NCBI GenBank assembly: GCA_030537795.1
Contig: JAUNVE010000004.1
Coordinates: 29,876 to 93,875 of the forward strand
Length of the DNA stretch: 64,000 bases
Direction of reading: 5' to 3'
Source of the DNA: Actinomycetaceae bacterium
Lineage (GTDB): Bacteria > Actinomycetota > Actinomycetes > Actinomycetales > Actinomycetaceae
The notes beneath the pieces are model-generated. The model was not told the DNA's origin. It made no database searches and was given only the letters and a program-made list of their open reading frames with translations. The position numbers and the translations under genes are program-made. Below, piece by piece: positions 54,681 through 64,000 of this stretch; the first letter of the stretch is position 1; every line of letters begins with the position of its first letter.

Positions 54681-56990
54681 ATGACTCAGGCTAACGCTTC
54701 GGTTGTTGCGCTTCCGGCTTGGAAGCCAGCAGTTTCAAAGCTGTCCCCAGCTTCTGCACCGTATCCACGCCTGGGTGCGACCATTGTTCCCGGTGGAGTC
54801 GATTTCGCCGTGGTAGCTCCGTTAGCTACCAGTGTCGAACTCTGTGTCTTTGATTCACCCCACCCCGATGCGCATGAAACCCGGTACCGCATGAATCGTG
54901 GTGAGGCGGGAGTCTGGACCGCGCATTTACCACAGGCTGGCAGGGGCACAATATACGGGTATCGCGCCGATGGTCGGTGGGATCCGGAGGGCGCCCTCAG
55001 CTTTAACCCGTATAAGCTCCTTCTCGACCCCTACGGCCGCGGCATCGAAGGCTCGGTTGAACTTTCTCCGGAAATCCACGGACACGAAGTTAATAAACAC
55101 CTGGATCCGGCCTCCACACCTTTGCGGATGTCCACCACGGATTCGGCTACCAAGATGGCTCGCAGCGTCGTTATTGACAACCATTTTCCGGTTGTCGATC
55201 AGCCGCGTACCCCGTGGAATGAGACCGTCATCTACGAACTCCACGTCAAGGGTTTTACACAGAATCTGCCGGGAGTTCCTCCCGAGTTACGAGGAACCTA
55301 TGCGGGCTTGGCGCATCCCGCCACTATTTCGCATCTTAAAGCGCTGGGAGTCACCACCATCGAGTTGCTCCCTATTCACGCAAAATGGGATGAGCCTTTT
55401 CTCACCAAACGTGGTCTGACAAACTACTGGGGTTATTCCACACTGTCGTATTTTGCGCCCGAACCGTCATACGCCACCAAACAGGCTCGTCGTAGTGGTG
55501 CGCAGGCCGTCGTTGATGAAGTTCGCGGCATGGTGTCGATTTTGCATGAACACGGTATCGAGGTGCTACTGGACGTGGTCTATAACCACACCTGCGAGGG
55601 CGGCTTCGCGGGTCAAACCCTCTCCTGGCGCGGCCTCGGACAGTCCATGTACTACCGACACACGTCTCATCGTCCGGCGCATATGATCGACGACACCGGC
55701 TGCGGAAACACCGTGAATTTCGATGAAGCTCGCGTGGTGCAAATGACGCTGGACTCTTTGCGGTACTGGTCTGAAGAAATCGGTGTCGATGGTTTCCGCT
55801 TCGATCTAGCGGTCACCTTGGGGCGTTTCGCCACCGGATTTACCGCTCGGCATCCATTCCTGGTGGCGCTATCGTCCGATCCGGTCCTCAGCAAACAAAA
55901 AATTATTGCCGAGCCCTGGGACATTGGACCAGGTGGCTGGCAAACGGGGAATTTTCCGCTACCGTGGTCGGAATGGAATGACAGATATCGCGACACAATC
56001 CGATCCTTCTGGCTCGCTGATTTCGCCAACCTGGAGGCTGGACGCCCCACTCAGGGACCCAATGATATAGCCACCCGGCTGGCCGGTTCTGCTGACCTAT
56101 TTAGCTCGTCCCTGGGCCATATGCGTCCGGCTCGTTCCTCCGTGAACTTCGTCACGGCTCACGACGGTTTTACGCTGCATGATCTGACCACCTACAACCA
56201 CAAGGTCAATCACGCCAATCTGGAATCCAACGGAGACGGCACTCCCCGGAACCTATCGTGGAATCACGGCATTGAGGGCCATTCGCGCGCCAAGACGCTC
56301 AGCTCCACCGCTCATAACGGAAACGGCGACACGATATTACTCGATCCGATTTTCTATGCGCGCGAACGCTCCATGCGTAATCTTCTTGCCACCTTGCTAC
56401 TGTCGACCGGCACACCGATGCTGGTTGCCGGAGATGAGTTTGGGCGTACCCAGCAGGGAAATAACAACGCGTACTGTCAAGATTCAGAAATCTCCTGGTT
56501 GCACTGGGACTTTGCCTCGTGGCAGCAAGATATGTTCGATACCACGCGATATCTAATCGCTCTTCGACGTATCCACCCGGTGATGCGACCGACCACCTTC
56601 GCAACCGGTCGCATTCAGCCCGGCGATGACATCACCGACCTGTCGTGGTACACCGCCAGCAATCGGGCATTTAAGCCGGAAAACTGGCATCAGGTTGAGC
56701 ACCGCACGCTGCAGATGCTGCGATCGGGTACTCCTTTTGGGGACTGTGATCTTTTGGTGGTATTCAATGGAACTCTCAACGTTGCGCAAGTGACGTTGGC
56801 GGAGGGCCGCGGAGATAACTATCGCCTGGTGTTTGATTCGTCGTGGAGTAACCCGCAAGCCGGCGGCGCCGTTCACGATGCTTCCGACCATTCCTTCTGC
56901 GACCTCGTCGAACCGCTAACCGAGGTTCATATCGAGCCGCAATCCTTGCAGATTTATCTCACCGAACGTGAAAATCTCGAATTCGATTGA
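54681..56990 (+). CDS. glgX: Glycogen debranching enzyme GlgX (isoamylase-type)
   Basis: A 769-residue GH13 enzyme. A CBM48-like N-terminal domain (about 25-125) is followed by a barrel with DVVYNHTCEG (region I), DGFRFDLAVTLG with the nucleophile Asp (II), IAEPWDIGPGGWQTGNFP with the acid/base Glu (III) and FVTAHDGFTLHD with the last Asp (IV). It cleaves alpha-1,6 branches in glycogen or its limit dextrins, which MalQ and the GH13 hydrolase can use. It leads the plus-strand glucan cluster; trpS follows 18 bases later. Confidence 0.95.
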   Translation: MTQANASVVALPAWKPAVSKLSPASAPYPRLGATIVPGGVDFAVVAPLATSVELCVFDSPHPDAHETRYRMNRGEAGVWTAHLPQAGRGTIYGYRADGRWDPEGALSFNPYKLLLDPYGRGIEGSVELSPEIHGHEVNKHLDPASTPLRMSTTDSATKMARSVVIDNHFPVVDQPRTPWNETVIYELHVKGFTQNLPGVPPELRGTYAGLAHPATISHLKALGVTTIELLPIHAKWDEPFLTKRGLTNYWGYSTLSYFAPEPSYATKQARRSGAQAVVDEVRGMVSILHEHGIEVLLDVVYNHTCEGGFAGQTLSWRGLGQSMYYRHTSHRPAHMIDDTGCGNTVNFDEARVVQMTLDSLRYWSEEIGVDGFRFDLAVTLGRFATGFTARHPFLVALSSDPVLSKQKIIAEPWDIGPGGWQTGNFPLPWSEWNDRYRDTIRSFWLADFANLEAGRPTQGPNDIATRLAGSADLFSSSLGHMRPARSSVNFVTAHDGFTLHDLTTYNHKVNHANLESNGDGTPRNLSWNHGIEGHSRAKTLSSTAHNGNGDTILLDPIFYARERSMRNLLATLLLSTGTPMLVAGDEFGRTQQGNNNAYCQDSEISWLHWDFASWQQDMFDTTRYLIALRRIHPVMRPTTFATGRIQPGDDITDLSWYTASNRAFKPENWHQVEHRTLQMLRSGTPFGDCDLLVVFNGTLNVAQVTLAEGRGDNYRLVFDSSWSNPQAGGAVHDASDHSFCDLVEPLTEVHIEPQSLQIYLTERENLEFD

Positions 56991-57008
56991 TTTCATACGT
57001 GCGGTAAT

Positions 57009-58121
57009 ATGACCTGCGTGACTACATCAGCAGAAGAAACCCTGAGCCGCAGCGCTGACTCCGCATCACTGGCACGCGCTGTCGCCCGCTCAGCCGAAAT
57101 CGAACAAGCTATTGACGATGATCCCACGCGGTTTCGCGTATTGACCGGAGACCGCCCCACCGGACACTTGCATTTGGGGCACTATTTCGGAACCATCAAA
57201 AACCGAATCGAGCTCCAGCGCCGCGGCGTCGAAACTTGGCAGCTGATTGCTGACTATCAGGTCATAACCGATCGAGACGGACTCGGCCCGATCCGTGAAC
57301 GTGTCCTGTCGCTATTAGCCGACTATATTGCCGCCGGTATGGATCCGCAGACGGCAACGATTTTCACGCACTCCGCGGTTCCGGCGTTAAACCAACTTCT
57401 GCTACCTTTTCTGTCGTTGGTCACCGAGTCCGAGTTGCATCGAAATCCCACGGTGAAGGCGGAACTGGAGGCTACCGAGGGGCGTGCCATGAGCGGCCTT
57501 TTGCTGACCTATCCGGTTCACCAGGCCGCCGATATTCTATTTTGCCGAGCCAATCTGGTGCCGGTAGGCAAAGATCAGCTTCCGCACTTGGAACAGGCCC
57601 GCCTCATCGCGCATAGGTTCGACAAGCGTTTTGGGCGCGTCGATAAAAACCAACCTGTTTTCCGTCGTCCCGAAGCGCTACTTTCCCAGGCCACCAACGT
57701 ACTCGGACTCGACGGCGAGAAAATGTCAAAATCGCGCGGTAATACCATCGAGTTGCGGATGAGTGCCGATGAAACTGCAAAACGACTCCGCAAAGCTAAA
57801 ACTGACGCCGATCGCGTTATTACCTACGATCCAGTGAATCGTCCGGAAGTTTCGAACCTGCTTCTCATGGCTGCCCTGGCTAGCGATGAAACCCCGGAAG
57901 CCATTGCCGAAGAAATTGGCGATGGCGGTGGCGGTGCCCTCAAGGCCCGTGTCACAGAGAATCTCAACGATATGTTGGCGCCGATACGTTCGCGACGAGC
58001 GGAGCTGATGGCTCATGAGGATTACCTGTGGGAAGTGCTCCGTGCCGGCAACGAACGGGCAAATGAAGTAGCTAATGCGACTCTCGACGATGTGCGTGCC
58101 GCCATGAATATGAATTACTAA
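57009..58121 (+). CDS. trpS: Tryptophanyl-tRNA synthetase
   Basis: A 370-residue class I synthetase with the HIGH-type motif TGHLHLGHYFG near residue 50 and KMSKSRGN near 240. The N-terminal 35 residues are an extension not found in minimal TrpRS. It charges tRNA-Trp. Its place between glgX and glgE probably reflects chance linkage, since it is followed by its own hairpin. The start could also be the GTG three codons later. Confidence 0.94.
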   Translation: MTCVTTSAEETLSRSADSASLARAVARSAEIEQAIDDDPTRFRVLTGDRPTGHLHLGHYFGTIKNRIELQRRGVETWQLIADYQVITDRDGLGPIRERVLSLLADYIAAGMDPQTATIFTHSAVPALNQLLLPFLSLVTESELHRNPTVKAELEATEGRAMSGLLLTYPVHQAADILFCRANLVPVGKDQLPHLEQARLIAHRFDKRFGRVDKNQPVFRRPEALLSQATNVLGLDGEKMSKSRGNTIELRMSADETAKRLRKAKTDADRVITYDPVNRPEVSNLLLMAALASDETPEAIAEEIGDGGGGALKARVTENLNDMLAPIRSRRAELMAHEDYLWEVLRAGNERANEVANATLDDVRAAMNMNY

Positions 58122-58194
58122 AGTCCCGTTTTGCCCCCTTCCACCAGAGGTTTATCGCCCTCCCGGCGGGAGTTTTATGAGACAACGGGACTTT
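58120..58194 (+). terminator. Nested hairpin after trpS
   Basis: An inner CTCCC-GGC-GGGAG stem (58160-58172) is followed by TTTT. An outer 11-bp repeat (58120-58130 with 58184-58194) begins at the trpS stop codon and encloses it. Confidence 0.6.
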
Positions 58195-58255
58195 GACTGC
58201 ACAATTTCCTAGGCTGGGGGTAGTGCATATACCCCACGATTAGGAGCCTTCCACT

Positions 58256-60373
58256 ATGGCGACCAAGCGGACATCTCGCGCAACCAGCGCGACTCGGACC
58301 ACCCCTACTCGCAGCAAACACCCGATACCACCGCGGGCGCGCATTAACCGTATCCCCGCCACCGAGGTATTCCCAGTTGTGGAAGGAGGTCTGTGGCCCG
58401 CAAAAGCCACCGAAGGAGAATCCTTCCCGGTGCGAGCAACCGTTTTCCGTGAAGGTCACGATGCTCTCAATGTGGAAGCGGTGCTTATAGATCCCGACGG
58501 TGTCGAGCATATGCGCGAAACCATGTACGACATTGCGCCCGGCCTCGATCGTTACGAAGCATGGCTGATGCCAGATCGTCCTGGCGACTGGACATTCCGC
58601 ATCGACACATGGTCTGATCCATACGCCACATGGACGCATGACGCAGCTGTCAAAATTGCTGCCGGCACTGACGTTGAACTCATGTTAGAAGAAGGCGCCC
58701 GCCTGATGGAACGCGCCGCCACAGGACGCGTTCTTCCCTCGCGTGCGAAGAAAACTCCCCCTCCGCAGGCTAAGGGGCAAGATATTTTGCGCGAAGCCGC
58801 CGAGATTTTGCGTGATGATACTGCCTCTGTGCAGCACCGTTTATCGGCCGGTTTATCAACCAAGGTACGCTCAGTTTTCCGTGAAACGCCACTGCGTGAC
58901 CTGTGGTCTTATACCCGGTCTTATCCACTTAAGGTGGACCGGAAGAAGGCTCTGTTTAGCTCCTGGTATGAGATCTTTCCCCGCTCCTATGGCGCTCACC
59001 GCGATGACGAGGGAAATTGGGTATCGGGAACGCTACGCGACGCCGCCGAACACTTGCCTCGCATTGCCGATATGGGATTCGATGTCATCTATCTCACGCC
59101 GATTCACCCCATTGGAACAACTTTCCGTAAAGGTCGCAATAATACCTTAGAGGCCGGTCCCCAAGATCCCGGCTCCCCCTACGGCATTGGTTCCAAAGAG
59201 GGCGGCCACGACACAATTCACCCGGATTTGGGGACGTTTGCAGACTTCGACTTTTTCATATCGCAAGCACGTGAACTTGATATGGAAGTGGCCCTCGATA
59301 TCGCCCTCCAGTGTTCACCTGACCACCCGTGGGTGAAGGAACATCCCGAGTGGTTTACCACCCGCGCCGACGGGACTATTGCGTATGCGGAAAACCCGCC
59401 GAAAAAATACCAGGATATCTATCCTTTGAACTTCGACAATGACCCTGAAGGCATCTACCGGGCGATTAAGGACGTGCTGATCACCTGGATAGAGCACGGG
59501 GTAACGCTTTTTCGAGTCGATAATCCACACACCAAGCCGCTGGCATTTTGGCAGCGAATTATCGCGGAAATCAACGCATCGTATCCGGATGTGATATTCC
59601 TTGCCGAAGCGTTTACGCGCCCGGCCATGATGCGCACCCTAGGCGCCATTGGCTTCCAGCAGTCCTACACCTACTTTGCCTGGCGAACCGAAAAGGATGA
59701 AATCCTCGAATATTTCGAAGAGGTCGCCAAAGAAACCGCTCATCTGATGCGACCGAGTTTCTGGCCTACCACTCACGATATATTGACTGCGCAGATGACC
59801 ACTGGTGGCCCGGCGATCTTTGCTATCCGAGCCGTGCTTGCTGCCACCGGATCGCCAACCTGGGGAATTTACTCGGGTTACGAATTTGTGGAAAATGTGC
59901 AACGCCCCGGCTTTGAAGAACAGATTGACAACGAAAAATACGAATTCCGCCCGCGCCGATGGGATCAGGTTGACCAGTACGGTATCGCGCATCTGCTTAC
60001 CTTGTTGAACTCGGCGCGTAAACGCCACCCCGCCCTCCAGCAGCTCCACTGCATCACGGTGCATCCAACAACCGATGATCGTCTGCTGTGTTTCTCCAAG
60101 CATGTTCCCGCCCAGTTCTCCCCCACCGGCGAGGAGGACACCGTTATTGTGGTCGTCAATCTTGACCCCCACAACGAAGTTATCGGCAGTGTCGATATTG
60201 ACTTGGCGAAACTTGGGGCATCTGTGAACTACGGCACCGGAGGTCCCGTGTTGGAAGTCGTCGATGAGCTTGATGGACAAGAGTATTCGTGGGGTGAACA
60301 TAACTTTGTGCGACTTAATCCGATTGAGCGCACCGCTCACGTACTGGCCGTTAAGCCAAGCTCACGTCGCTAG
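58256..60373 (+). CDS. glgE: GlgE, maltose-1-phosphate maltosyltransferase
   Basis: A 705-residue GH13_3 enzyme. The N-terminal domain includes RINRIPATEVFPVVEGG and a helical insert; the barrel carries FRVDNPHTKP with the nucleophile Asp and FLAEAFTRP with the acid/base Glu, then FWPTTHDIL with the third Asp. It extends alpha-1,4 glucan using maltose-1-phosphate made by the maltokinase encoded downstream. TAGGAG precedes the ATG. The order glgE-treS-mak-glgB is the full pathway known from mycobacteria and streptomycetes. Confidence 0.96.
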   Translation: MATKRTSRATSATRTTPTRSKHPIPPRARINRIPATEVFPVVEGGLWPAKATEGESFPVRATVFREGHDALNVEAVLIDPDGVEHMRETMYDIAPGLDRYEAWLMPDRPGDWTFRIDTWSDPYATWTHDAAVKIAAGTDVELMLEEGARLMERAATGRVLPSRAKKTPPPQAKGQDILREAAEILRDDTASVQHRLSAGLSTKVRSVFRETPLRDLWSYTRSYPLKVDRKKALFSSWYEIFPRSYGAHRDDEGNWVSGTLRDAAEHLPRIADMGFDVIYLTPIHPIGTTFRKGRNNTLEAGPQDPGSPYGIGSKEGGHDTIHPDLGTFADFDFFISQARELDMEVALDIALQCSPDHPWVKEHPEWFTTRADGTIAYAENPPKKYQDIYPLNFDNDPEGIYRAIKDVLITWIEHGVTLFRVDNPHTKPLAFWQRIIAEINASYPDVIFLAEAFTRPAMMRTLGAIGFQQSYTYFAWRTEKDEILEYFEEVAKETAHLMRPSFWPTTHDILTAQMTTGGPAIFAIRAVLAATGSPTWGIYSGYEFVENVQRPGFEEQIDNEKYEFRPRRWDQVDQYGIAHLLTLLNSARKRHPALQQLHCITVHPTTDDRLLCFSKHVPAQFSPTGEEDTVIVVVNLDPHNEVIGSVDIDLAKLGASVNYGTGGPVLEVVDELDGQEYSWGEHNFVRLNPIERTAHVLAVKPSSRR

Positions 60374-60432
60374 GTTAGACTGGCGCGAGCCCTATGACCT
60401 GTTTGTCGAGACTGCGCACAGAAAGATCGTGA

Positions 60433-62226
60433 ATGACCACCACTTCTCTCAGTGATCCCACTCCCACCGGCGCTATTCCCCTGATTCCGCGACCGGATCA
60501 GCCCAGTGCCACTCACGCTGTTCCAGAAGATACCGTGGTGGCAAAGCTGCCGACCCCGGCAGAGGATCCACACTGGTATCGCACCGCCGTATTTTACGAA
60601 GTGTTGACGCATTCCTTTATGGATTCCAATCACGATGGGATTGGGGATTTTGAAGGATTGCGTTCAAAACTGGACTATCTTCAGTGGCTCGGTGTCGATG
60701 CACTGTGGTTGCCGCCGTTCTATCCTTCCCCCATGGCTGATGGCGGTTACGATATTTCGGATTACACCGGTATTGACGAACGGTATGGAACGATGGAGGA
60801 CTTCCGCACGCTGGTGGCCGATGCTCACGAGCGTGGAATCCGTATCGTAATCGATATGGTGATGAACCACACCTCCGATCAACACCCGTGGTTCCAGGCA
60901 TCACGAACAGATCCAGCCGGCCCCTACGGAGATTTCTACGTGTGGCGAGATCGACCGTCGGAGTATCTCGATGCGCGTATCATTTTTATAGATACCGAAG
61001 ACTCCAACTGGTCGTGGGATGAAGAACGTGAACAGTTCTACTGGCATCGGTTTTTCAGCCACCAACCCGACCTCAACTTTGAAAATCCCGCCGTGCGAGA
61101 AGCTGTGAAGAACGTTTTGCGATTCTGGGCGGATACGGGGGTCGATGGATTCCGACTTGATGCCATTCCCTACCTATACGAAGAAGATGGCACCAACTGC
61201 GAGAATCTGCTCCCCACTCACGATTTCATTGCCGAACTGCGGTCCATGGTCGATGACGAATATCCGGGTACGGTCCTCATCGCAGAAGCCAATCAGCCAC
61301 CGCATGAGGTTGTCGCCTACTTCGGCACAGATGCGGCCCCCGAGTGTCACGTGTGCTTCCACTTCCCCATCATGCCGAAGATTTTCGCCGCGCTGCGAGA
61401 AGAGTCCTCGAAAGGCGTGCGTGAAGTCCTAGCGGAGACCCCTCCTTTGCCGAAGGGCGGGCAGTGGGGCACATTCCTGCGTAACCATGACGAGCTGACA
61501 CTGGAAATGGTGACGGAGGAAGAGCGCCAGAGAATGTATGGCTGGTATGCTCCTGAACCGCGGATGCGAGCGAATGTAGGGATCAGACGCCGGCTTATGC
61601 CGCTTCTGCGTGGCTCACGCCGCGAAGTCGAACTGGCGCACGCCCTGTTGCTCTCATTCCCCGGCTCACCATTCTTGTATTACGGTGACGAAATCGGGAT
61701 GGGTGATGATATTTGGCTCGACGATCGCAACGGTGTGCGCACGCCCATGCAGTGGGATGACAGCGCAGGGGCCGGATTTTCCACTGCCGAGCAGGAGAAT
61801 TTTTACCTTCCTCTGATTTCCTCGGGTGCTTACGGGCCGGCCGCAGTTAATGTGGCGGAGCACCGCACGCGACCCACCTCTATGCTCAACTGGTTGCGAG
61901 CCATGCTGAATATACGACGCAAATATCCGGTATTCGGTATCGGTTCTTTGACGTTGGTATCAACCTCAGATGATGCCGTGCTCGCATTTTTACGTCGTGA
62001 CGAACGACAAACCGTGCTGTGCGTGAATAATCTATCGACCACCTCCCGCTCTGCTCGACTTCAGCTACCGGGCATGGCGGGATGGCACCTATACGATGCC
62101 GCATCCGGTAATCGCTTTCCCGATGTACGCGAAGATGAAACAGTCGACATCACACTGGGGCGGCATGGCTTTTACTGGCTCGACGTGACGTTCCTCGATG
62201 AAGAAAAGGACGAAGAAGAACAATGA
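60433..62226 (+). CDS. treS: Trehalose synthase (maltose alpha-D-glucosyltransferase)
   Basis: A 597-residue GH13_16 enzyme. The sequence has PPFYPSPMADGGYDISDY near residue 95, DGFRLDAIPYLYEEDGT with the nucleophile Asp, LIAEANQPP with the acid/base Glu and LRNHDELTLEMV with the last Asp. It converts trehalose to maltose, which feeds the maltokinase. The stop overlaps the maltokinase start by four bases (ATGA), and in actinobacteria TreS and the kinase form a complex. The maltokinase is not fused here. Confidence 0.96.
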   Translation: MTTTSLSDPTPTGAIPLIPRPDQPSATHAVPEDTVVAKLPTPAEDPHWYRTAVFYEVLTHSFMDSNHDGIGDFEGLRSKLDYLQWLGVDALWLPPFYPSPMADGGYDISDYTGIDERYGTMEDFRTLVADAHERGIRIVIDMVMNHTSDQHPWFQASRTDPAGPYGDFYVWRDRPSEYLDARIIFIDTEDSNWSWDEEREQFYWHRFFSHQPDLNFENPAVREAVKNVLRFWADTGVDGFRLDAIPYLYEEDGTNCENLLPTHDFIAELRSMVDDEYPGTVLIAEANQPPHEVVAYFGTDAAPECHVCFHFPIMPKIFAALREESSKGVREVLAETPPLPKGGQWGTFLRNHDELTLEMVTEEERQRMYGWYAPEPRMRANVGIRRRLMPLLRGSRREVELAHALLLSFPGSPFLYYGDEIGMGDDIWLDDRNGVRTPMQWDDSAGAGFSTAEQENFYLPLISSGAYGPAAVNVAEHRTRPTSMLNWLRAMLNIRRKYPVFGIGSLTLVSTSDDAVLAFLRRDERQTVLCVNNLSTTSRSARLQLPGMAGWHLYDAASGNRFPDVREDETVDITLGRHGFYWLDVTFLDEEKDEEEQ

Positions 62227-63557
62227 GCGCATCCTGGCCTCCTGATGTAGACATGCTTGATGTCATCGGCGACTGGCTCTACTCGCAACGCTGGTTTCCC
62301 GGCTCCGTCGGCGACAGCGTCCGCCTGGTGGCCAATATCGACCTCTCATCTCTGTCGGCTCCCCTTGATGACAACGGTGACTCAACGGATGTTTTAGAGC
62401 CGGTGTGGATTTCTATCATTGAAGTAGGCGAAACCTTCATTCAGGTACCTCTGGCTTTCACCGACGTAAAACCAGATTTCGGTGTTATCGCGCAGGTACG
62501 CGGGGCCTGGCTGGTCGATGGCTGCTACTCTCCGGCATTTTTGCGGGCGTGGGTGCGCCGCGCCCACGATAGTGGATCCCTCTATCCTGTCGACCCTCAG
62601 CGTGCCGACGAAGTCCGCGATGACCTGGTGCGTCATGCCGAACACACGCGGGTATTGACAGGTGAACAGTCGAATACCTCCGTTGTTTTCGATTCTCAGT
62701 TCGCCTGCGTGTTGAAAATCTTACGGGTCGTGCACTGCGGCATTCACCCAGAACTTGAAATCACTACCGCACTGGGAAAGGCAGGGTGGCCTCACGTAGC
62801 GGCCCCGGTCGCCTACCTGGAAGAGAAGATCTCCGTACCGGAACTATCGAAAACTCCGGTGGTTCTCGGCATTGCCGGCACACTGGTCCGAGAAGCTCGT
62901 GATGGATTCGAACTATTCGTTGAAATAGCGTCCCGGGCAGAGGATCCTTCACCGTTGGCGCGAGAACTTGGCCAGGTAACTGCCGGTCTCCACCAGCAAC
63001 TAGCAGAGACATTGGGAGTTCATGAGCGGTTAAACCCGGCGGAGTTGCGTGACCGCCTGCAGGTCAACCTGGCGGCCAGTGCTGCCGAAGTACCTCAGCT
63101 ACGTCAGACACACCTCATCGAGCGGCTCGAAACAACGATTGCAGGTATTGGTGATCTGGACGAGCTTCCCGCCACTATCCGTATTCACGGTGACTACCAT
63201 TTGGGGCAAACACTCTATGGTCGCGACGGATGGTGCGTCCTCGATTTTGAAGGCGAACCTCTGCGCCCTCTGGCAGAGCGCCGTGCTCCTGATCTGGCAT
63301 TACGCGATGTCGCAGGTATGCTTCGATCATTCGACTATGCGGGGGCAAAAGCCCAAGTTGACGCATGGTGGGTTGATCATGCTCGCAATGCATTCATCGC
63401 CGGCTATACAGCCGATGGCGGCTTTGGTGAAGTGGAGCAAAAACTGATTCAAGCCCTCGAGATTGAGAAAGCTGCCTATGAAGCTGTCTACGAATATCGA
63501 CTGCGTCCAGATTGGATTTCGATCCCACTTTCAGCACTGGAACGTCTCGCGGAATAA
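62223..63557 (+). CDS. mak: Maltokinase
   Basis: A 444-residue kinase of the Pep2/Mak family. The catalytic region holds IHGDYHLGQTL with the catalytic Asp, VLDFEGEP as the metal-binding motif and RAPDLALRDVAGMLRSFDYA. The N-terminal cap has YSQRWFPG. It phosphorylates maltose with ATP to maltose-1-phosphate, the GlgE substrate. It is translationally coupled to treS, and glgB follows 51 bases later. Confidence 0.95.
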   Translation: MSASWPPDVDMLDVIGDWLYSQRWFPGSVGDSVRLVANIDLSSLSAPLDDNGDSTDVLEPVWISIIEVGETFIQVPLAFTDVKPDFGVIAQVRGAWLVDGCYSPAFLRAWVRRAHDSGSLYPVDPQRADEVRDDLVRHAEHTRVLTGEQSNTSVVFDSQFACVLKILRVVHCGIHPELEITTALGKAGWPHVAAPVAYLEEKISVPELSKTPVVLGIAGTLVREARDGFELFVEIASRAEDPSPLARELGQVTAGLHQQLAETLGVHERLNPAELRDRLQVNLAASAAEVPQLRQTHLIERLETTIAGIGDLDELPATIRIHGDYHLGQTLYGRDGWCVLDFEGEPLRPLAERRAPDLALRDVAGMLRSFDYAGAKAQVDAWWVDHARNAFIAGYTADGGFGEVEQKLIQALEIEKAAYEAVYEYRLRPDWISIPLSALERLAE

Positions 63558-63608
63558 CCGCTTGCCCGTTTCGCCAATTTACTGTCACCTTCATGGAAGA
63601 ATTACGGT

Positions 63609-64000
63609 ATGACTGCCACACCTATGCCGGTTGATCCGGGTATTCTCGCCGCCGTTGCCGGCGCTCGATATCATTCACCGCACTCTGTGCTAGGCGCACA
63701 CGTCCACGATGGCGCTGTGACCATTCGCACGGTGCGCCATCTTGCCGATGCCGTTGAAGTTGTCACCGCAGATGGAATCTACGATGCTGAACACGAACAG
63801 GATGGAGTGTGGGTAGCTGTTCTGCCCACAGCCACTATTCCTGACTATCGTCTGCGCGTCACATACGGTGACCAAACCGCCGATGTTGACGAACCGTACC
63901 GCTATTTGCCTACCCTCGGCGAAATGGATATCTATCTCATCCGCGAGGGCCGTCACGAAACATTGTGGACTGTTTTGGGTTCGCGTATCCGCGAATACAC
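63609..64000 (+). CDS. glgB: 1,4-alpha-glucan branching enzyme, N-terminal fragment
   Basis: The first 130 codons, cut by the window end. The peptide has the N-terminal beta domain of GlgB, ending PYRYLPTLGEMDIYLIREGRH, the family landmark before the CBM48 module. The full enzyme adds alpha-1,6 branches to the glucan made by GlgE. The ATG at 63609 has GGAAGAA upstream; an ATG at 63593 is out of frame. Confidence 0.95.
   Translation, partial: MTATPMPVDPGILAAVAGARYHSPHSVLGAHVHDGAVTIRTVRHLADAVEVVTADGIYDAEHEQDGVWVAVLPTATIPDYRLRVTYGDQTADVDEPYRYLPTLGEMDIYLIREGRHETLWTVLGSRIREY

Noticed and set aside
1..64000. CRISPR arrays, insertion sequences, prophage genes
   Set aside because: No regularly spaced repeats, transposase, integrase or phage structural genes were recognised.

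Overview
The window looks like a chromosomal segment of a mid-GC (roughly 55%, by eye) Gram-positive actinobacterium. The evidence is gene content: clpP1-clpP2-clpX with trigger factor, the GlgE/TreS/maltokinase route to alpha-glucan, the etfBA-iscS-mnmA order also known from mycobacteria, Orn, EttA, a cysteine-free L32 and a DtxR-family regulator. A member of the Actinomycetaceae is my best guess. I cannot fix the genus from sequence alone. I see no prophage, insertion sequence or CRISPR array.

Layout. 1-4614: tail of an acyl-CoA ligase, then a minus-strand proteostasis block (tig, clpP1, clpP2, clpX, chorismate mutase). 4792-8683: a two-gene cell-envelope module made of a von Willebrand A/SGNH-hydrolase fusion and a PASTA membrane protein with an NPCBM-like C-terminus. 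8962-9205: tRNA-Gly and tRNA-Pro. 9632-12720: a three-gene iron-compound ABC importer behind a DtxR/IdeR-type operator. 13174-15290: an unrecognised membrane-anchored protein and a PepSY lipoprotein. 15370-21361: an SDR oxidoreductase, a possible 20-residue leader ORF, and two large metallopeptidases (M13 and M1). 21446-26896: split PTS domains, an ABC transporter and MalQ.

27046-41321: housekeeping and amino-acid genes (TesB, aminotransferase, EttA, SSB, Orn, IlvA, tRNA-Arg, L32, YigZ-like protein, CysK-CysE, GNAT, Nei-type glycosylase), then a GH13 hydrolase and an aldose-1-epimerase. 41390-47680: LeuRS, Dps, HIT protein, DtxR-family regulator with VKOR, tRNA-Lys and an orphan antitoxin-like regulator. 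47695-54487: peroxiredoxin, flavin reductase-like protein, CPBP protease, tRNA-Leu and mnmA-iscS-etfA-etfB. 54681-64000: an alpha-glucan cluster (glgX, trpS, glgE, treS, mak, start of glgB).

Three themes run through the window. First, alpha-glucan metabolism: TreS makes maltose from trehalose, the maltokinase phosphorylates it, GlgE polymerises maltose-1-phosphate and GlgB branches the product, while GlgX, MalQ and the GH13 enzyme take alpha-glucans apart. Second, metal and redox handling: the iron importer with its operator, a DtxR-family repressor, Dps, peroxiredoxin and VKOR. Third, surface proteins of unclear role, of which the VWA-SGNH/PASTA-NPCBM pair is the best candidate for an undescribed system.
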